A DNA stretch of 64,000 nucleotides, from NCBI GenBank assembly GCA_007694185.1, contig RECD01000164.1:29592-93591 (forward strand), written 5' to 3'. The DNA is from Planctomycetaceae bacterium. Lineage in GTDB: Bacteria; Planctomycetota; Planctomycetia; Pirellulales; Pirellulaceae. Of this stretch, positions 43,839 through 52,127 are shown piece after piece; the stretch's first letter is position 1; every line of letters starts with the position of its first letter. The position numbers and the translations under genes are program-made. The notes under the pieces were generated by a model. It was not told the origin of the DNA. It saw nothing but the letters and a program-made list of their open reading frames with translations, and searched no databases.

Positions 43839-46073
43839 ATGGCTACCCTCGCCGAATCGCTGATCAGCAGCTCGTCACGGCCGTTGGCCGTTCGCAAGCG
43901 TCCTGACCTGACCGCCAGCCGCCACCATTACCAAGGGACCGGCTACTGGGTCGTCAAGGAGCCGGTGGGGTTGCAGTATTACCGCTTCCACGACGAGGAG
44001 TATTTCATCCTCGGCTTGCTCGACGGCCACGTCAGTTTGCAGCAGATCAAGGACGGCTTCGAACAGCGATTTGCCCCCCAAAAAATCACGTTCGGTGACC
44101 TGCAGCAATTCGTCGGCATGCTGCACCGCAGCGGCCTGGTGATCAGTAGCGCGCCGGGCCAAGGGAAGGCGTTGCGGGAACGCGGGCGGACAAAGAAGCG
44201 TAAGGAGGTGATCGGCAAGTTCACCAACCTCTTCGCCATTCGCTTTCGGGGCATCGACCCGGAAAAGGTGCTGAACGGGATCTTGCCCTGGTTCGGCTGG
44301 CTGTTCACCGTCCCGGCGCTGATCTGCTTTTCGCTGTTCTTCCTGTCCGCTGTCCTGTTGCTCGGTTCTCAATACGAAACGGTCTACGCCCGGTTGCCGA
44401 CCTTTCAGCAATTCTTCGCCGCTGACCGGTGGCTGTATCTGGCCGCGACGATGGCCGTGGTGAAGGTGCTGCACGAGTTCGGCCACGGGCTCAGTTGCAA
44501 GAAATTCGGAGGGGAATGCCACGAGATCGGCTTCATGTTGCTGGTCTTCACCCCCTGTCTCTACTGCAACGTGTCCGACTCTTGGATGCTGCCGAATAAG
44601 TGGAAACGGGTCTGGATCGGGGCAGCCGGGATTTACGTGGAGCTGATCTTGGCGTCGTTCGCCGCCTACATCTGGTACTTCTCCGAGCCCGGCCTACTGA
44701 ATGACCTCTGCCTGAACATGATGTTCTTGAACTTGGTCAGCACCATTCTGGTCAACGGCAATCCGCTGCTGCGGTTCGACGGTTACTACATCCTGATGGA
44801 TGCCGTGGAAATCCCGAACCTTCGTCAGAAGGCGACGGAGGTCTTGAAGCGTTGGTTTCAAAAGACCTGCCTCGGGATGGAATTGCAGGAGGACCCTTTT
44901 TTGCCACGCCGCAATCAGGCGTTGTTCGCTTTGTATACGGTCGCCAGCGTGATTTATCGCTGGGTCGTCGTGTTCTCGATCTGCTGGTTTTTGATCAAGG
45001 TTCTGGAACCCTACGGTTTGCAAGTGGTCGGTCGCACGATCGCCGTGGTCGGTTTCGCCGGGCTGATCGCACAACCGGTCATCCAAACCTGGAAGTTCAT
45101 CCGCACGCCCGGGAGGCTCGCGAAAGTGAAACGTGGACGTTTTTTGGCTTCCCTCGCGGTCGCCGGCGCGGTGGTCGCAGGCGTCGTTTTCATCCCCCTG
45201 CCGCATCGGGTTCGCTGCCCGTTCGAGATCCGACCGACCCGAGCCGGATCGGTTTATGCTGGGACCGCTGGGCAGATCGTTCGCACGGTACGCCCCGGAA
45301 CGGTGGTCGAAGAAGGGGATGAATTGGCGGTTTTGCAAAACCTCGATCTGGAGATCCGGCTGACCGATTTGGTGGGCCGCGAAAAGGAGGCCCAAGCCCG
45401 TTTGCGTAACCTGTCGCTGCGGTCCCGCGACGACGCAGCGCTCAAGGCCCAGTTCGAAACCCAGCAGGAACTGATCACCTCCTTGAAGCAGATGCAGCAA
45501 AAGACCGAGGAGGAAATCGAACGCCTGGTGGTCGTCGCCAAACGCTCCGGCGTCGTATTGCCCCCGCCCGACAAGTCGGCTGAGAAATCGAGCGACGGCC
45601 GGTTGCCGACTTGGACCGGGTCACCGCTGGAGGAACGGAACCGGGGCGCGCTGCTGACCGCAGACGACCTGATCTGCGAAATCGGTGCCGCGGACGAACT
45701 CGAGGCCGTCCTGATCGTCGATCAGGGTGACGTCCAGTTGGTCGATATCGGGCAACACGTCGACATGAAGTTGGAGGCATACCGGATCGGCAGTTTTTCC
45801 GGGACGATCGCCGAAAAATCGCAAACCGAAATCCGGGCCGCCTCCGCGTCGCTAGCGATCCAAGCCGGTGGCGACTTGCAGACCGAAATCGACCCCGATA
45901 CCGGGATGGCCAAACCCCGCAGCGTCTCCTACCAGGCCCGCGTTCCGCTTGTGGATATCGATTCGGCTCTCCGGCCAGGCTACCGCGGTACCGCGAAGAT
46001 CCACACCAAGCCGATGTCGCTCGGTCAGCGGTTTTGGCGATTCATCAACAAGACGTTCAACTTCGAATTGTGA
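43839..46073 (+). CDS. M50 site-2-protease-like membrane protein with PqqD-like N-terminus and HlyD C-terminus
   Basis: 744 aa. The N-terminal 25-105 region resembles a PqqD-like winged helix (YYRFHDEEYFILGLLDGHVS, LQQIKDGFEQRF, LHRSGLV). Then comes an M50 metalloprotease membrane core: zinc motif HEFGH (213-217 region) in VKVLHEFGHGLSCKKFGGEC, and the third zinc ligand region NPLLRFDGYYILMD (about 308-321), with 6-8 membrane helices to about residue 452. The periplasmic C-terminal part is a HlyD-like adaptor: VYAGTAGQIVRTVRPGTVVE, a coiled coil (510-565), and a closing barrel. All catalytic residues needed for a zinc protease are present. Related three-part proteins occur in planctomycetes next to HlyD genes; substrate unknown. 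A terminator follows 100 bp downstream. Confidence 0.9.
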   Translation: MATLAESLISSSSRPLAVRKRPDLTASRHHYQGTGYWVVKEPVGLQYYRFHDEEYFILGLLDGHVSLQQIKDGFEQRFAPQKITFGDLQQFVGMLHRSGLVISSAPGQGKALRERGRTKKRKEVIGKFTNLFAIRFRGIDPEKVLNGILPWFGWLFTVPALICFSLFFLSAVLLLGSQYETVYARLPTFQQFFAADRWLYLAATMAVVKVLHEFGHGLSCKKFGGECHEIGFMLLVFTPCLYCNVSDSWMLPNKWKRVWIGAAGIYVELILASFAAYIWYFSEPGLLNDLCLNMMFLNLVSTILVNGNPLLRFDGYYILMDAVEIPNLRQKATEVLKRWFQKTCLGMELQEDPFLPRRNQALFALYTVASVIYRWVVVFSICWFLIKVLEPYGLQVVGRTIAVVGFAGLIAQPVIQTWKFIRTPGRLAKVKRGRFLASLAVAGAVVAGVVFIPLPHRVRCPFEIRPTRAGSVYAGTAGQIVRTVRPGTVVEEGDELAVLQNLDLEIRLTDLVGREKEAQARLRNLSLRSRDDAALKAQFETQQELITSLKQMQQKTEEEIERLVVVAKRSGVVLPPPDKSAEKSSDGRLPTWTGSPLEERNRGALLTADDLICEIGAADELEAVLIVDQGDVQLVDIGQHVDMKLEAYRIGSFSGTIAEKSQTEIRAASASLAIQAGGDLQTEIDPDTGMAKPRSVSYQARVPLVDIDSALRPGYRGTAKIHTKPMSLGQRFWRFINKTFNFEL

Positions 46074-46174
46074 GTCTTCAGCGGCTCGCCGCCTACTTTT
46101 CGCAACCATCCCGCAGTGACGGTCACGGCTCCAACCGACGCAGCACCGCAGTGCCCGCGGTGGTGGTCTGCCAT

Positions 46175-46207
46175 CGGGCGGCCCCGCTTGGGTTGGCCCG
46201 TTTTTTT
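46175..46207 (+). terminator. Intrinsic terminator of the exporter-like operon
   Basis: CGGGC (46175-46179) pairs with GCCCG (46196-46200), with an inner CCC/GGG pair, followed at once by seven T residues (46201-46207). It lies 102 bp after the M50 gene stop and before the next promoter, so it separates the two operons. The 46074-46174 interval shows nothing else. Confidence 0.62.
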
Positions 46208-46229
46208 CAGAGTTTCCCGTCCAGGTGAC

Positions 46230-46258
46230 TTGACGAGGGTAATTCGTCTGCGGATACT
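46230..46258 (+). promoter_or_regulatory. Sigma-70-type promoter of the DUF1559 operon
   Basis: TTGACG (46230-46235) and GATACT (46253-46258) are separated by exactly 17 bp: five and four of six consensus matches. It is the best-formed promoter seen in this window. Expected transcription start is near 46265, leaving a leader of about 145 nt before the DUF1559 ATG. Confidence 0.58.
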
Positions 46259-46261
46259 CTC

Positions 46262-46278
46262 TTGAGACTGATTCTCAA
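46262..46278. promoter_or_regulatory. Fur-box-like palindromic operator
   Basis: TTGAGACTGATTCTCAA has perfect 6-bp arms around a 5-bp centre. Read as a 7-1-7 motif it matches the Fur consensus TGATAAT-N-ATTATCA at 11 of 14 positions. It starts 4 bp after the -10 hexamer and covers the expected transcription start, an ideal place for repression. A Fur-family regulator is inferred from the motif only. Confidence 0.52.
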
Positions 46279-46408
46279 CAGTCGCTGACGACCCATTCTT
46301 ACCGACGACGCAGCCAGCCTCACCGCCAGCCACGCTCGGAAATGACCGCCGACTTGCAACGTTGCAACCGGCTCCGTTTCTTTCCTGTGGCATGAAGAGG
46401 CATTCAAA

Positions 46409-47383
46409 ATGGCTGATGCATCACGCTCGTTCGCGCGCCGACCTGTCGGTTTCCGCCCGATCGGCAGTTCTACCCCGCTTCGCAATTCGGGTTTCACTCT
46501 CGTCGAGTTGTTGGTCGTGATCGCGATCATCGGCATGATGGTCGGGCTGCTGTTACCCGCCGTTCAGGCGGCCCGCGAAGCGGCCCGCCGGATGTCGTGC
46601 CAAAACAATCTGAAACAGATCGGTTTGGCGGTTCACAACTACCACGACACGTTCGGGCAATTCCCGACCGTGAACGCCAACAACACGCTGTCGGGAGGCA
46701 GCCTCTTCACCGCGATCTTGCCGATGGTCGAGCGGGCGAACGAGTTCCAACTGTACGACTTTGCCCTGGCGAACAACCATCCGGTTAACCAAGCCGTCTC
46801 GGGGCAGACGATCCCATTTTTCCTCTGCCCCTCCGCCTCGCTGCGACGTGCGGTTCCCGGTTGTGATGCGGATGGCGGACGTGCCGCCGGCAACTACGCC
46901 GCTTCGATCGGCTCCCGCGATTACGACCCATATTGGGCATTTTCCGCCCGGCCCCGTCCGGCGCTCAACGGGGCGATCGTCTATACCGACACGGTCGAAG
47001 GTCGAACCGGCTTTCGTGACATCACCGATGGGACCTCGCAAACGTTGATGATCGGCGAGACGGCCTACAACCTTCCCGATTACCTGTTTTCCAGCGGCGA
47101 TTGCGCCGGCACGCCACGGTACTCGTTCACCTACTGGAGCAACCCATTTCCGGGGTCAACGGGGATCACGACCCAGTACGCCTTCAATCCCAAAGACAAA
47201 CCGGGCGACGGGGTCTTTGATGCCAATTGGGTCCGTTCCTTCCGCAGCGACCATCCGGGCGGCACTCAGTTCGCACTGGTCGACGGCTCGGTGCGGTTCC
47301 TGTCGGATCACACGGATGCGGTGGTTATCGATGCGTTATCGACCCGCAACGGGGCGGAGGTGCTGAGCCATGAGGCGTACTGA
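46409..47383 (+). CDS. DUF1559 prepilin-like protein
   Basis: 324 aa. An N-terminal basic leader precedes the type IV prepilin motif GFTLVELLVVIAIIG (about residues 28-42), then AAREAARRMSCQNNLKQIGL, the DUF1559 hallmark. The C-terminal part contains FALVDGSVRFLSD, also typical (the DUF1559 processing-like H-x9-DG segment is visible as HPGGTQFALVDGS). Planctomycetes often have dozens of these; they are probably pseudopilins or surface proteins assembled by a type II/IV-like machine such as that encoded at 1254-7532. The ATG has AAGAGG upstream. It heads an operon whose next gene overlaps it by 14 bp. Confidence 0.95.
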   Translation: MADASRSFARRPVGFRPIGSSTPLRNSGFTLVELLVVIAIIGMMVGLLLPAVQAAREAARRMSCQNNLKQIGLAVHNYHDTFGQFPTVNANNTLSGGSLFTAILPMVERANEFQLYDFALANNHPVNQAVSGQTIPFFLCPSASLRRAVPGCDADGGRAAGNYAASIGSRDYDPYWAFSARPRPALNGAIVYTDTVEGRTGFRDITDGTSQTLMIGETAYNLPDYLFSSGDCAGTPRYSFTYWSNPFPGSTGITTQYAFNPKDKPGDGVFDANWVRSFRSDHPGGTQFALVDGSVRFLSDHTDAVVIDALSTRNGAEVLSHEAY

Positions 47384-47888
47384 TCGATCACCCGGCGACT
47401 GTCGCATTCCTGCACCGCGATCGCGAATGGGGCTGACGTGGGCGATCGGACTTTTGTTCGTCGCCCTGATCGGCTGCGGCCACCCGGACGAACCGTTCAC
47501 GCGGGTCGCGATCGATGGGACCGTCTCGCTCGATGACCGACCGCTCGATTCCGCCGTCATCCGTTTCGTCCCCACCGGCACGACGTCCGGCCCAAAAACT
47601 TCATTCGAGGTCCGCGAGGGTCGGTTCGCAGCTGGCGTTCACGACGGCCCGCCGGTCGGTACCCACCGGGTTGAGATCGAATCGATCGACCCAGAGTGGC
47701 GACACGACGATGAGGAAGCGGTCGAGAGTTTGCGCCGATCTCGGGCGACAAAGATCACCCGCGAACGGCTGCCCGATCGCTACCACATCCGCAGTTCCCT
47801 GTCGGCAACGCTGACAGCGCCGCAACCGGACGCCGCTTCCGGTTCGTCCCAAACGCTCGAGTTTCACCTGTCCGGCAGGTCGCGATAG
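47370..47888 (+). CDS. Small lipoprotein, beta-rich (carboxypeptidase-regulatory-like)
   Basis: 172 aa. The start overlaps the DUF1559 gene by 14 bp. After a basic leader, a hydrophobic stretch ends in the lipobox LIGCG, so it is probably an outer-membrane or periplasmic lipoprotein. The mature domain (VAIDGTVSLDDRPLDSAVIR, FVPTGTTSGPKTSFEVREGRF) looks like a small beta-sandwich of the kind found next to DUF1559 proteins in planctomycetes; I call it carboxypeptidase-regulatory-like with caution. A shorter start at Met20 would put the signal peptide at the very N-terminus. Function unknown. Confidence 0.78.
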   Translation: MRRTDRSPGDCRIPAPRSRMGLTWAIGLLFVALIGCGHPDEPFTRVAIDGTVSLDDRPLDSAVIRFVPTGTTSGPKTSFEVREGRFAAGVHDGPPVGTHRVEIESIDPEWRHDDEEAVESLRRSRATKITRERLPDRYHIRSSLSATLTAPQPDAASGSSQTLEFHLSGRSR

Positions 47889-47937
47889 CGCGACCGATGT
47901 TCCGATTTTCCTTCACCCGATCAAGAGATTTCCGTTC

Positions 47938-49653
47938 ATGAATGCGTTTCACCCTTTCCGCAACCTGGTCGCGGTGGCCGCTGCCGCCGCGGTCGTCGGC
48001 TGGACCGTGCCCCCTGTCTCGGCACACTTCATCTGGCTCGCCCCCGGAGGCACCCCGACCGAGGCGTCACCCGCCAACCCCGAAACGTTGGAGGTCTACT
48101 TCGGGGAATCGGCTACTCCAGACGATCCCGCGCTGCTCGAACGACTGAAGGAGATGAAGTTGTGGCGACTCGCGGATGATGCCGACCCGCAGCGGCTCAG
48201 CACCGTGCGGTCGGGCGACACGTTGGCTGCCGGCATGGTGTCGGAGGGGCCCGCAGCGTCATCGATCTATGTCGCTGCTCAGGACTTCGGCGTCCGCGAC
48301 AAAGGGGGCGACCGATTCCGGCTGAAGTATTACGCCAAGGCTGGCCCGACCGCTACCGATCCCGCTTGGCAAACCGTCGACGCTTCGGGGGTGATCCCCT
48401 TCGACATCGTGCCGCGGTGGTCGGCGGGACGGGGGACACTGAGCGTCCGGTTTGGTGGCCTGCCGTTGGCGGGTGCCGAGGTCCGGATTCTGGGGCCGGA
48501 CGACAGCGACGGCGATGATTTTTCGGGCCAGACCGGCGCCGACGGCAGCTACGTTTTCAAAGCGGCTGAACCGGGACGCTATTCGATCCGTGCCCGGCAC
48601 ATCGAGGCCACGCCGGGCCGAGTCGGCGACCAGGAATACGACGACACCCGACATTACGTCACCTTGACCTTGGATGTTCCGGCTGGGGACGGTGCGGTCA
48701 AAGACGACGCGACACCTGAGACCGATTTGGCGGGACCTGGCGTGGCGTCGGAAACGATCGGGAAGTTGCCGTTCACGCTGACCAGCTTTGGCGGCGCGGT
48801 TCTCGGCGAAGACGTCTACATCTATGGCGGGACGATGGGCCCTTCGCATGAGTATGGGCTGGAACTGCAGAACGATTCGCTGCTGCGAATGAAGCGGGCG
48901 GGTGGCGAATGGGAAACCGTTGCCCGCGGACCTCACTTGCAGGGGCTGGCGCTCGTGGCTCACGGGGAAAAGCTCTACCGCATCGGCGGCTTTGAAGCTC
49001 GCAACCGAGCCGGTGAAGAGCATGATCTCTGGTCGGTCGATAGCGTCGCTTGCTTTGATCCCGCGACCGGTTTGTGGTCCGATCTGCCACCGCTACCCGA
49101 GCCCCGCTCATCGTTCGACGCCGTCGTGATGGGTGATCAGCTCTACGTAGTCGGTGGCTGGGGGATGGCAGGCCAGGCCCGGCGTGTATGGCACGAGACC
49201 GCGTGGCGAATGGATTTGTCGAAGGAGACGAAGGAGTGGGCTGCCATCGCCACCGCCCCTTTCGAACGGCGCGCTTTGGCATTGGCAGCCCATGACGGGA
49301 AGTTTTACGCGATCGGCGGGATCAGCTCCGGCGACGAGACGTCGCTGGAAACGGACATTTACGATCCCGTTGCCGATGCTTGGATCTCAGGTCCCGAACT
49401 GGTTGGCGAATCGGGAATGACCGGCTTCGGCGCTTCGGCGTTCGCGACCGGTGGCGATTTGTACATCACCACCGTGACCGGCAGCCTGCAAAAGCTTTCC
49501 AGCGACGGGACGAAGTGGAAAGTCGTCGCTGACCTTCCATCCGGCCGGTTCTTTCACCGCATGCTGCCGATCAGCGAATCAGAGCTTTTGATGATCGGCG
49601 GTTCCAATCGGAAAGGCCGCATCACCGAAGTCGAACGCCTCCGCGTTCGATAA
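47938..49653 (+). CDS. Exported DUF4198-like / kelch-repeat protein
   Basis: 571 aa with signal peptide (VAVAAAAAVVGWTVPPVSAH). The mature protein begins HFIWLAPGGTP, as in DUF4198 proteins, a family of periplasmic proteins often associated with metal (Ni/Co) uptake genes. A beta-sandwich segment (GTLSVRFGGLPLAGAEVRIL) ends this part near residue 255. The second half is kelch-like: repeated GG motifs after strands, such as DVYIYGGTMG, KLYRIGGFEARN, QLYVVGGWGMAG, KFYAIGGISSGD and LLMIGGSNRKG, which should form a beta-propeller. It is the third gene behind the Fur-box-like promoter, 49 bp after the lipoprotein. Confidence 0.85.
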   Translation: MNAFHPFRNLVAVAAAAAVVGWTVPPVSAHFIWLAPGGTPTEASPANPETLEVYFGESATPDDPALLERLKEMKLWRLADDADPQRLSTVRSGDTLAAGMVSEGPAASSIYVAAQDFGVRDKGGDRFRLKYYAKAGPTATDPAWQTVDASGVIPFDIVPRWSAGRGTLSVRFGGLPLAGAEVRILGPDDSDGDDFSGQTGADGSYVFKAAEPGRYSIRARHIEATPGRVGDQEYDDTRHYVTLTLDVPAGDGAVKDDATPETDLAGPGVASETIGKLPFTLTSFGGAVLGEDVYIYGGTMGPSHEYGLELQNDSLLRMKRAGGEWETVARGPHLQGLALVAHGEKLYRIGGFEARNRAGEEHDLWSVDSVACFDPATGLWSDLPPLPEPRSSFDAVVMGDQLYVVGGWGMAGQARRVWHETAWRMDLSKETKEWAAIATAPFERRALALAAHDGKFYAIGGISSGDETSLETDIYDPVADAWISGPELVGESGMTGFGASAFATGGDLYITTVTGSLQKLSSDGTKWKVVADLPSGRFFHRMLPISESELLMIGGSNRKGRITEVERLRVR

Positions 49654-49761
49654 TCACTAATGCGAGCCATGAACAAAGCGTCATGGCCGGGGAGGTGAAC
49701 GGTGTCGGTTCGTTCGGACGGATGGACCGACCGACCGCGCCGTGTCCGTTCGGGCAGCGGT

Positions 49762-52005
49762 TCACTCCGCTGCCGGTTGGACCACGCCCCATTCGGTGAG
49801 CGTCGGCAGGATGCCCGAGGCCCAACGACGATAACCCTCCGCACTGAGGTGCAAGCGATCGGGCATCACCTTGGTCGAGATCGTGCCATCGGCTTCGAGG
49901 AAGGCATCACTCAAGTCCTGATAAACGACCGCTTCCCCGTCAGCCAACTTCGCGATCCGTGCGTTGACTTCATCGTTGTTGAGCCGCATCGGATCGTCGG
50001 CCGAAGTCCCTCGGGGGAAGACGCTCAAGAGCAGGATCTTGGTCCGCGGCGATTTTCTCCGCAGCGTCGTCACGATTTCCTTCACCCCTGCGGCGATCTT
50101 GTCGGGATCCTGCATCAGGTGACCGGTGTTGTTGGTGCCGATCAGGATGACGGCTGCCCGCGGGCGACTGGGGCCCATCTGGTTGCGGGTCAATCGCCAT
50201 AACAGGTGTTCGGTACGATCGCCGCCGAAGCCGAGGTTGAGTGCTTTGACGGAGCCGAAGTGTTGCTCCCAAACCTCTTTCCCGGCCCCTTCCCAACCTT
50301 GTGTGATCGAATCACCGAGGAAGACCAAATCGAAGTCGCCCGCCTTGGCTAATTCCCGTTTCGCCCGATCACGCTGCTTCCACCAAGCCTCGTCACCGCG
50401 GGTCGCCGCGATGGCGGCCGGGTTGACATCGTATTGGCGGTGAAGTTGCCGGTAACGAGCTTGCAGCTCTCGCAGGATCTCGGCGTAGGCCGGGTCGGCA
50501 TGCACGCTCCTCATTTCCTGAGGGTCGGTTTCGAGATCAAACAGGTTCCATTCGCGGGTGCGGGGGAAGTACATCGCTTTGTATCGCTCGGTCCGCACGC
50601 CGTCGTGCATCGGCACCATGTGGACGGCATCGTTTTCGTAGTAGGCGTAATAGATCGCGTCACGCCAATCGGCCGGCTTTTCGCCCCCGGATCGCAACAC
50701 CGGCAGGATGCTCCGTCCCTGCATTTCGACCGGCACCGCCACGCCGGCGACTTCCAGGAATGTGGGGGCGTAGTCGATGTTCTGGACCATCGCCCCGGTA
50801 CGGGTTTCGGCTTCCACCACGCCGGGCCACCGAACCAACAGCGGCATTCTCAACGACTCCTCGAACATCCAGCGTTTGTCGTACCAACCGTGTTCGCCGA
50901 GGTAGAACCCTTGGTCGGAACCGTAGATCACGATCGTATTTTCGGCGAGGCCTTTGTCGTCCAAATAGTCGAGGAGCCTGCCGACGTTGTCATCGACCGC
51001 GGCGATGCAGCCCAAATAGTCGTGCATGTACCGTTGATGCTTCCACTTGGTGATCGCCTCCTCGGACATTTCCCCGGCCCGCAGCTTTGCCAACAAGGCT
51101 TCGTTTTCCGGTTCGTAATACGCGTCCCACTGCGCCTTTTGCTCGGCGGTCATCCGGTTGTATTCGCCGTTGGGTATCCCGCTGACGAAGTGTTGGGGGA
51201 ACTCGTTCGGCCCGTGGAACTTCATGTCATGCCCCCAATGGAAATGCTCCTTGATCGACATCTCGTTCTCTTTCAACAACTCGCTGCGGTTCGCGTAGTC
51301 ATCGAAAAGCGTGTCGGGAGCCGGTACCGAACCGAGGGGGTATTTGCCGAAGTGGCGGGGGTGTGGCGACCAGTTGCGGTGCGGAGCTTTGTGTTGGCTC
51401 ATCAACAGAAACGGTCGGTCGGGATCACGGTTTTCCAACCAATCGATCGAAAAGTCGCCGACTAGGTCGGTGCAATAGCCTTCGTATCGCTTCCGGCTGC
51501 CGTCCATCTGGATGAAGTCCGGGTTGTAATAATGGCCCTGCCCCGGCAGGATTTCCCAGTGATCAAAGCCGGTCGGGGCGCTTTCCAGGTGCCACTTGCC
51601 GATCATCGCGGTCTGATAGCCGACCTGTTGCAGCAATTTGGGGAACGTGACCTGGGAACCGTCGAACGAGTCACCGTTCCGCATGAACCCGTTCAGGTGG
51701 CTGTGCTTCCCCGTCAGGATGCACGCGCGGGAGGGACCACAGATCGAATTGGCGCAATAGGAGCGGTCGAAGACCATCCCCTGCTTGGCCAACTGATCGA
51801 TTCTCGGAGTCTGATTGATTTGCGATCCGTACGCGCCGATCGCCTGCAACGCGTGGTCGTCTGAGAAGATAAAGACGATGTTGGGCGGTTGAGGCCGTTT
51901 CGAATCGGTCGGCTGGGCGACCGCCGTCCCGGCGGTCGGTGACACGACGAGGGCGATCACCAGCCACAGGTAGAAACGAAGCGAGTTCGGACCCGAAAGA
52001 AGCAT
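49762..52005 (-). CDS. Exported sulfatase fused to an SGNH (GDSL) hydrolase
   Basis: 747 aa, signal peptide ending TAVAQ. Residues 40-530 are a Cys-type sulfatase: NIVFIFSDDHALQAIGAYGS, CGPSR (Cys89-Arg93), IGKWHLES, YGSDQGFYLGEHGWYDKRWM and a YKAMYFPRTREWNLFDLETD C-terminus. Residues 557-735 are a complete SGNH hydrolase domain of the PAF-acetylhydrolase-like branch: FLGDSITQGW (Ser566), NLGFGGDRTEHLLWRL, LIGTNNTG (Asn625) and PDRLHLS (Asp716, His719). One chain could thus remove sulfate and acyl (for example acetyl) groups from the same polysaccharide. It lies alone, opposite to the DUF4198 gene. Confidence 0.93.
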   Translation of the reverse strand: MLLSGPNSLRFYLWLVIALVVSPTAGTAVAQPTDSKRPQPPNIVFIFSDDHALQAIGAYGSQINQTPRIDQLAKQGMVFDRSYCANSICGPSRACILTGKHSHLNGFMRNGDSFDGSQVTFPKLLQQVGYQTAMIGKWHLESAPTGFDHWEILPGQGHYYNPDFIQMDGSRKRYEGYCTDLVGDFSIDWLENRDPDRPFLLMSQHKAPHRNWSPHPRHFGKYPLGSVPAPDTLFDDYANRSELLKENEMSIKEHFHWGHDMKFHGPNEFPQHFVSGIPNGEYNRMTAEQKAQWDAYYEPENEALLAKLRAGEMSEEAITKWKHQRYMHDYLGCIAAVDDNVGRLLDYLDDKGLAENTIVIYGSDQGFYLGEHGWYDKRWMFEESLRMPLLVRWPGVVEAETRTGAMVQNIDYAPTFLEVAGVAVPVEMQGRSILPVLRSGGEKPADWRDAIYYAYYENDAVHMVPMHDGVRTERYKAMYFPRTREWNLFDLETDPQEMRSVHADPAYAEILRELQARYRQLHRQYDVNPAAIAATRGDEAWWKQRDRAKRELAKAGDFDLVFLGDSITQGWEGAGKEVWEQHFGSVKALNLGFGGDRTEHLLWRLTRNQMGPSRPRAAVILIGTNNTGHLMQDPDKIAAGVKEIVTTLRRKSPRTKILLLSVFPRGTSADDPMRLNNDEVNARIAKLADGEAVVYQDLSDAFLEADGTISTKVMPDRLHLSAEGYRRWASGILPTLTEWGVVQPAAE

Positions 52006-52127
52006 GGCAAGCAGCTCCGCGTGTATGGTTCAAAGGCGAATAAACTGCCTTTCACACTAACACGCGGGTAACGGCTTTGCCAGCGGTCGCGACTCGATGG
52101 CTCGCCGGCCGCAGGCGGCCGCGGGGG

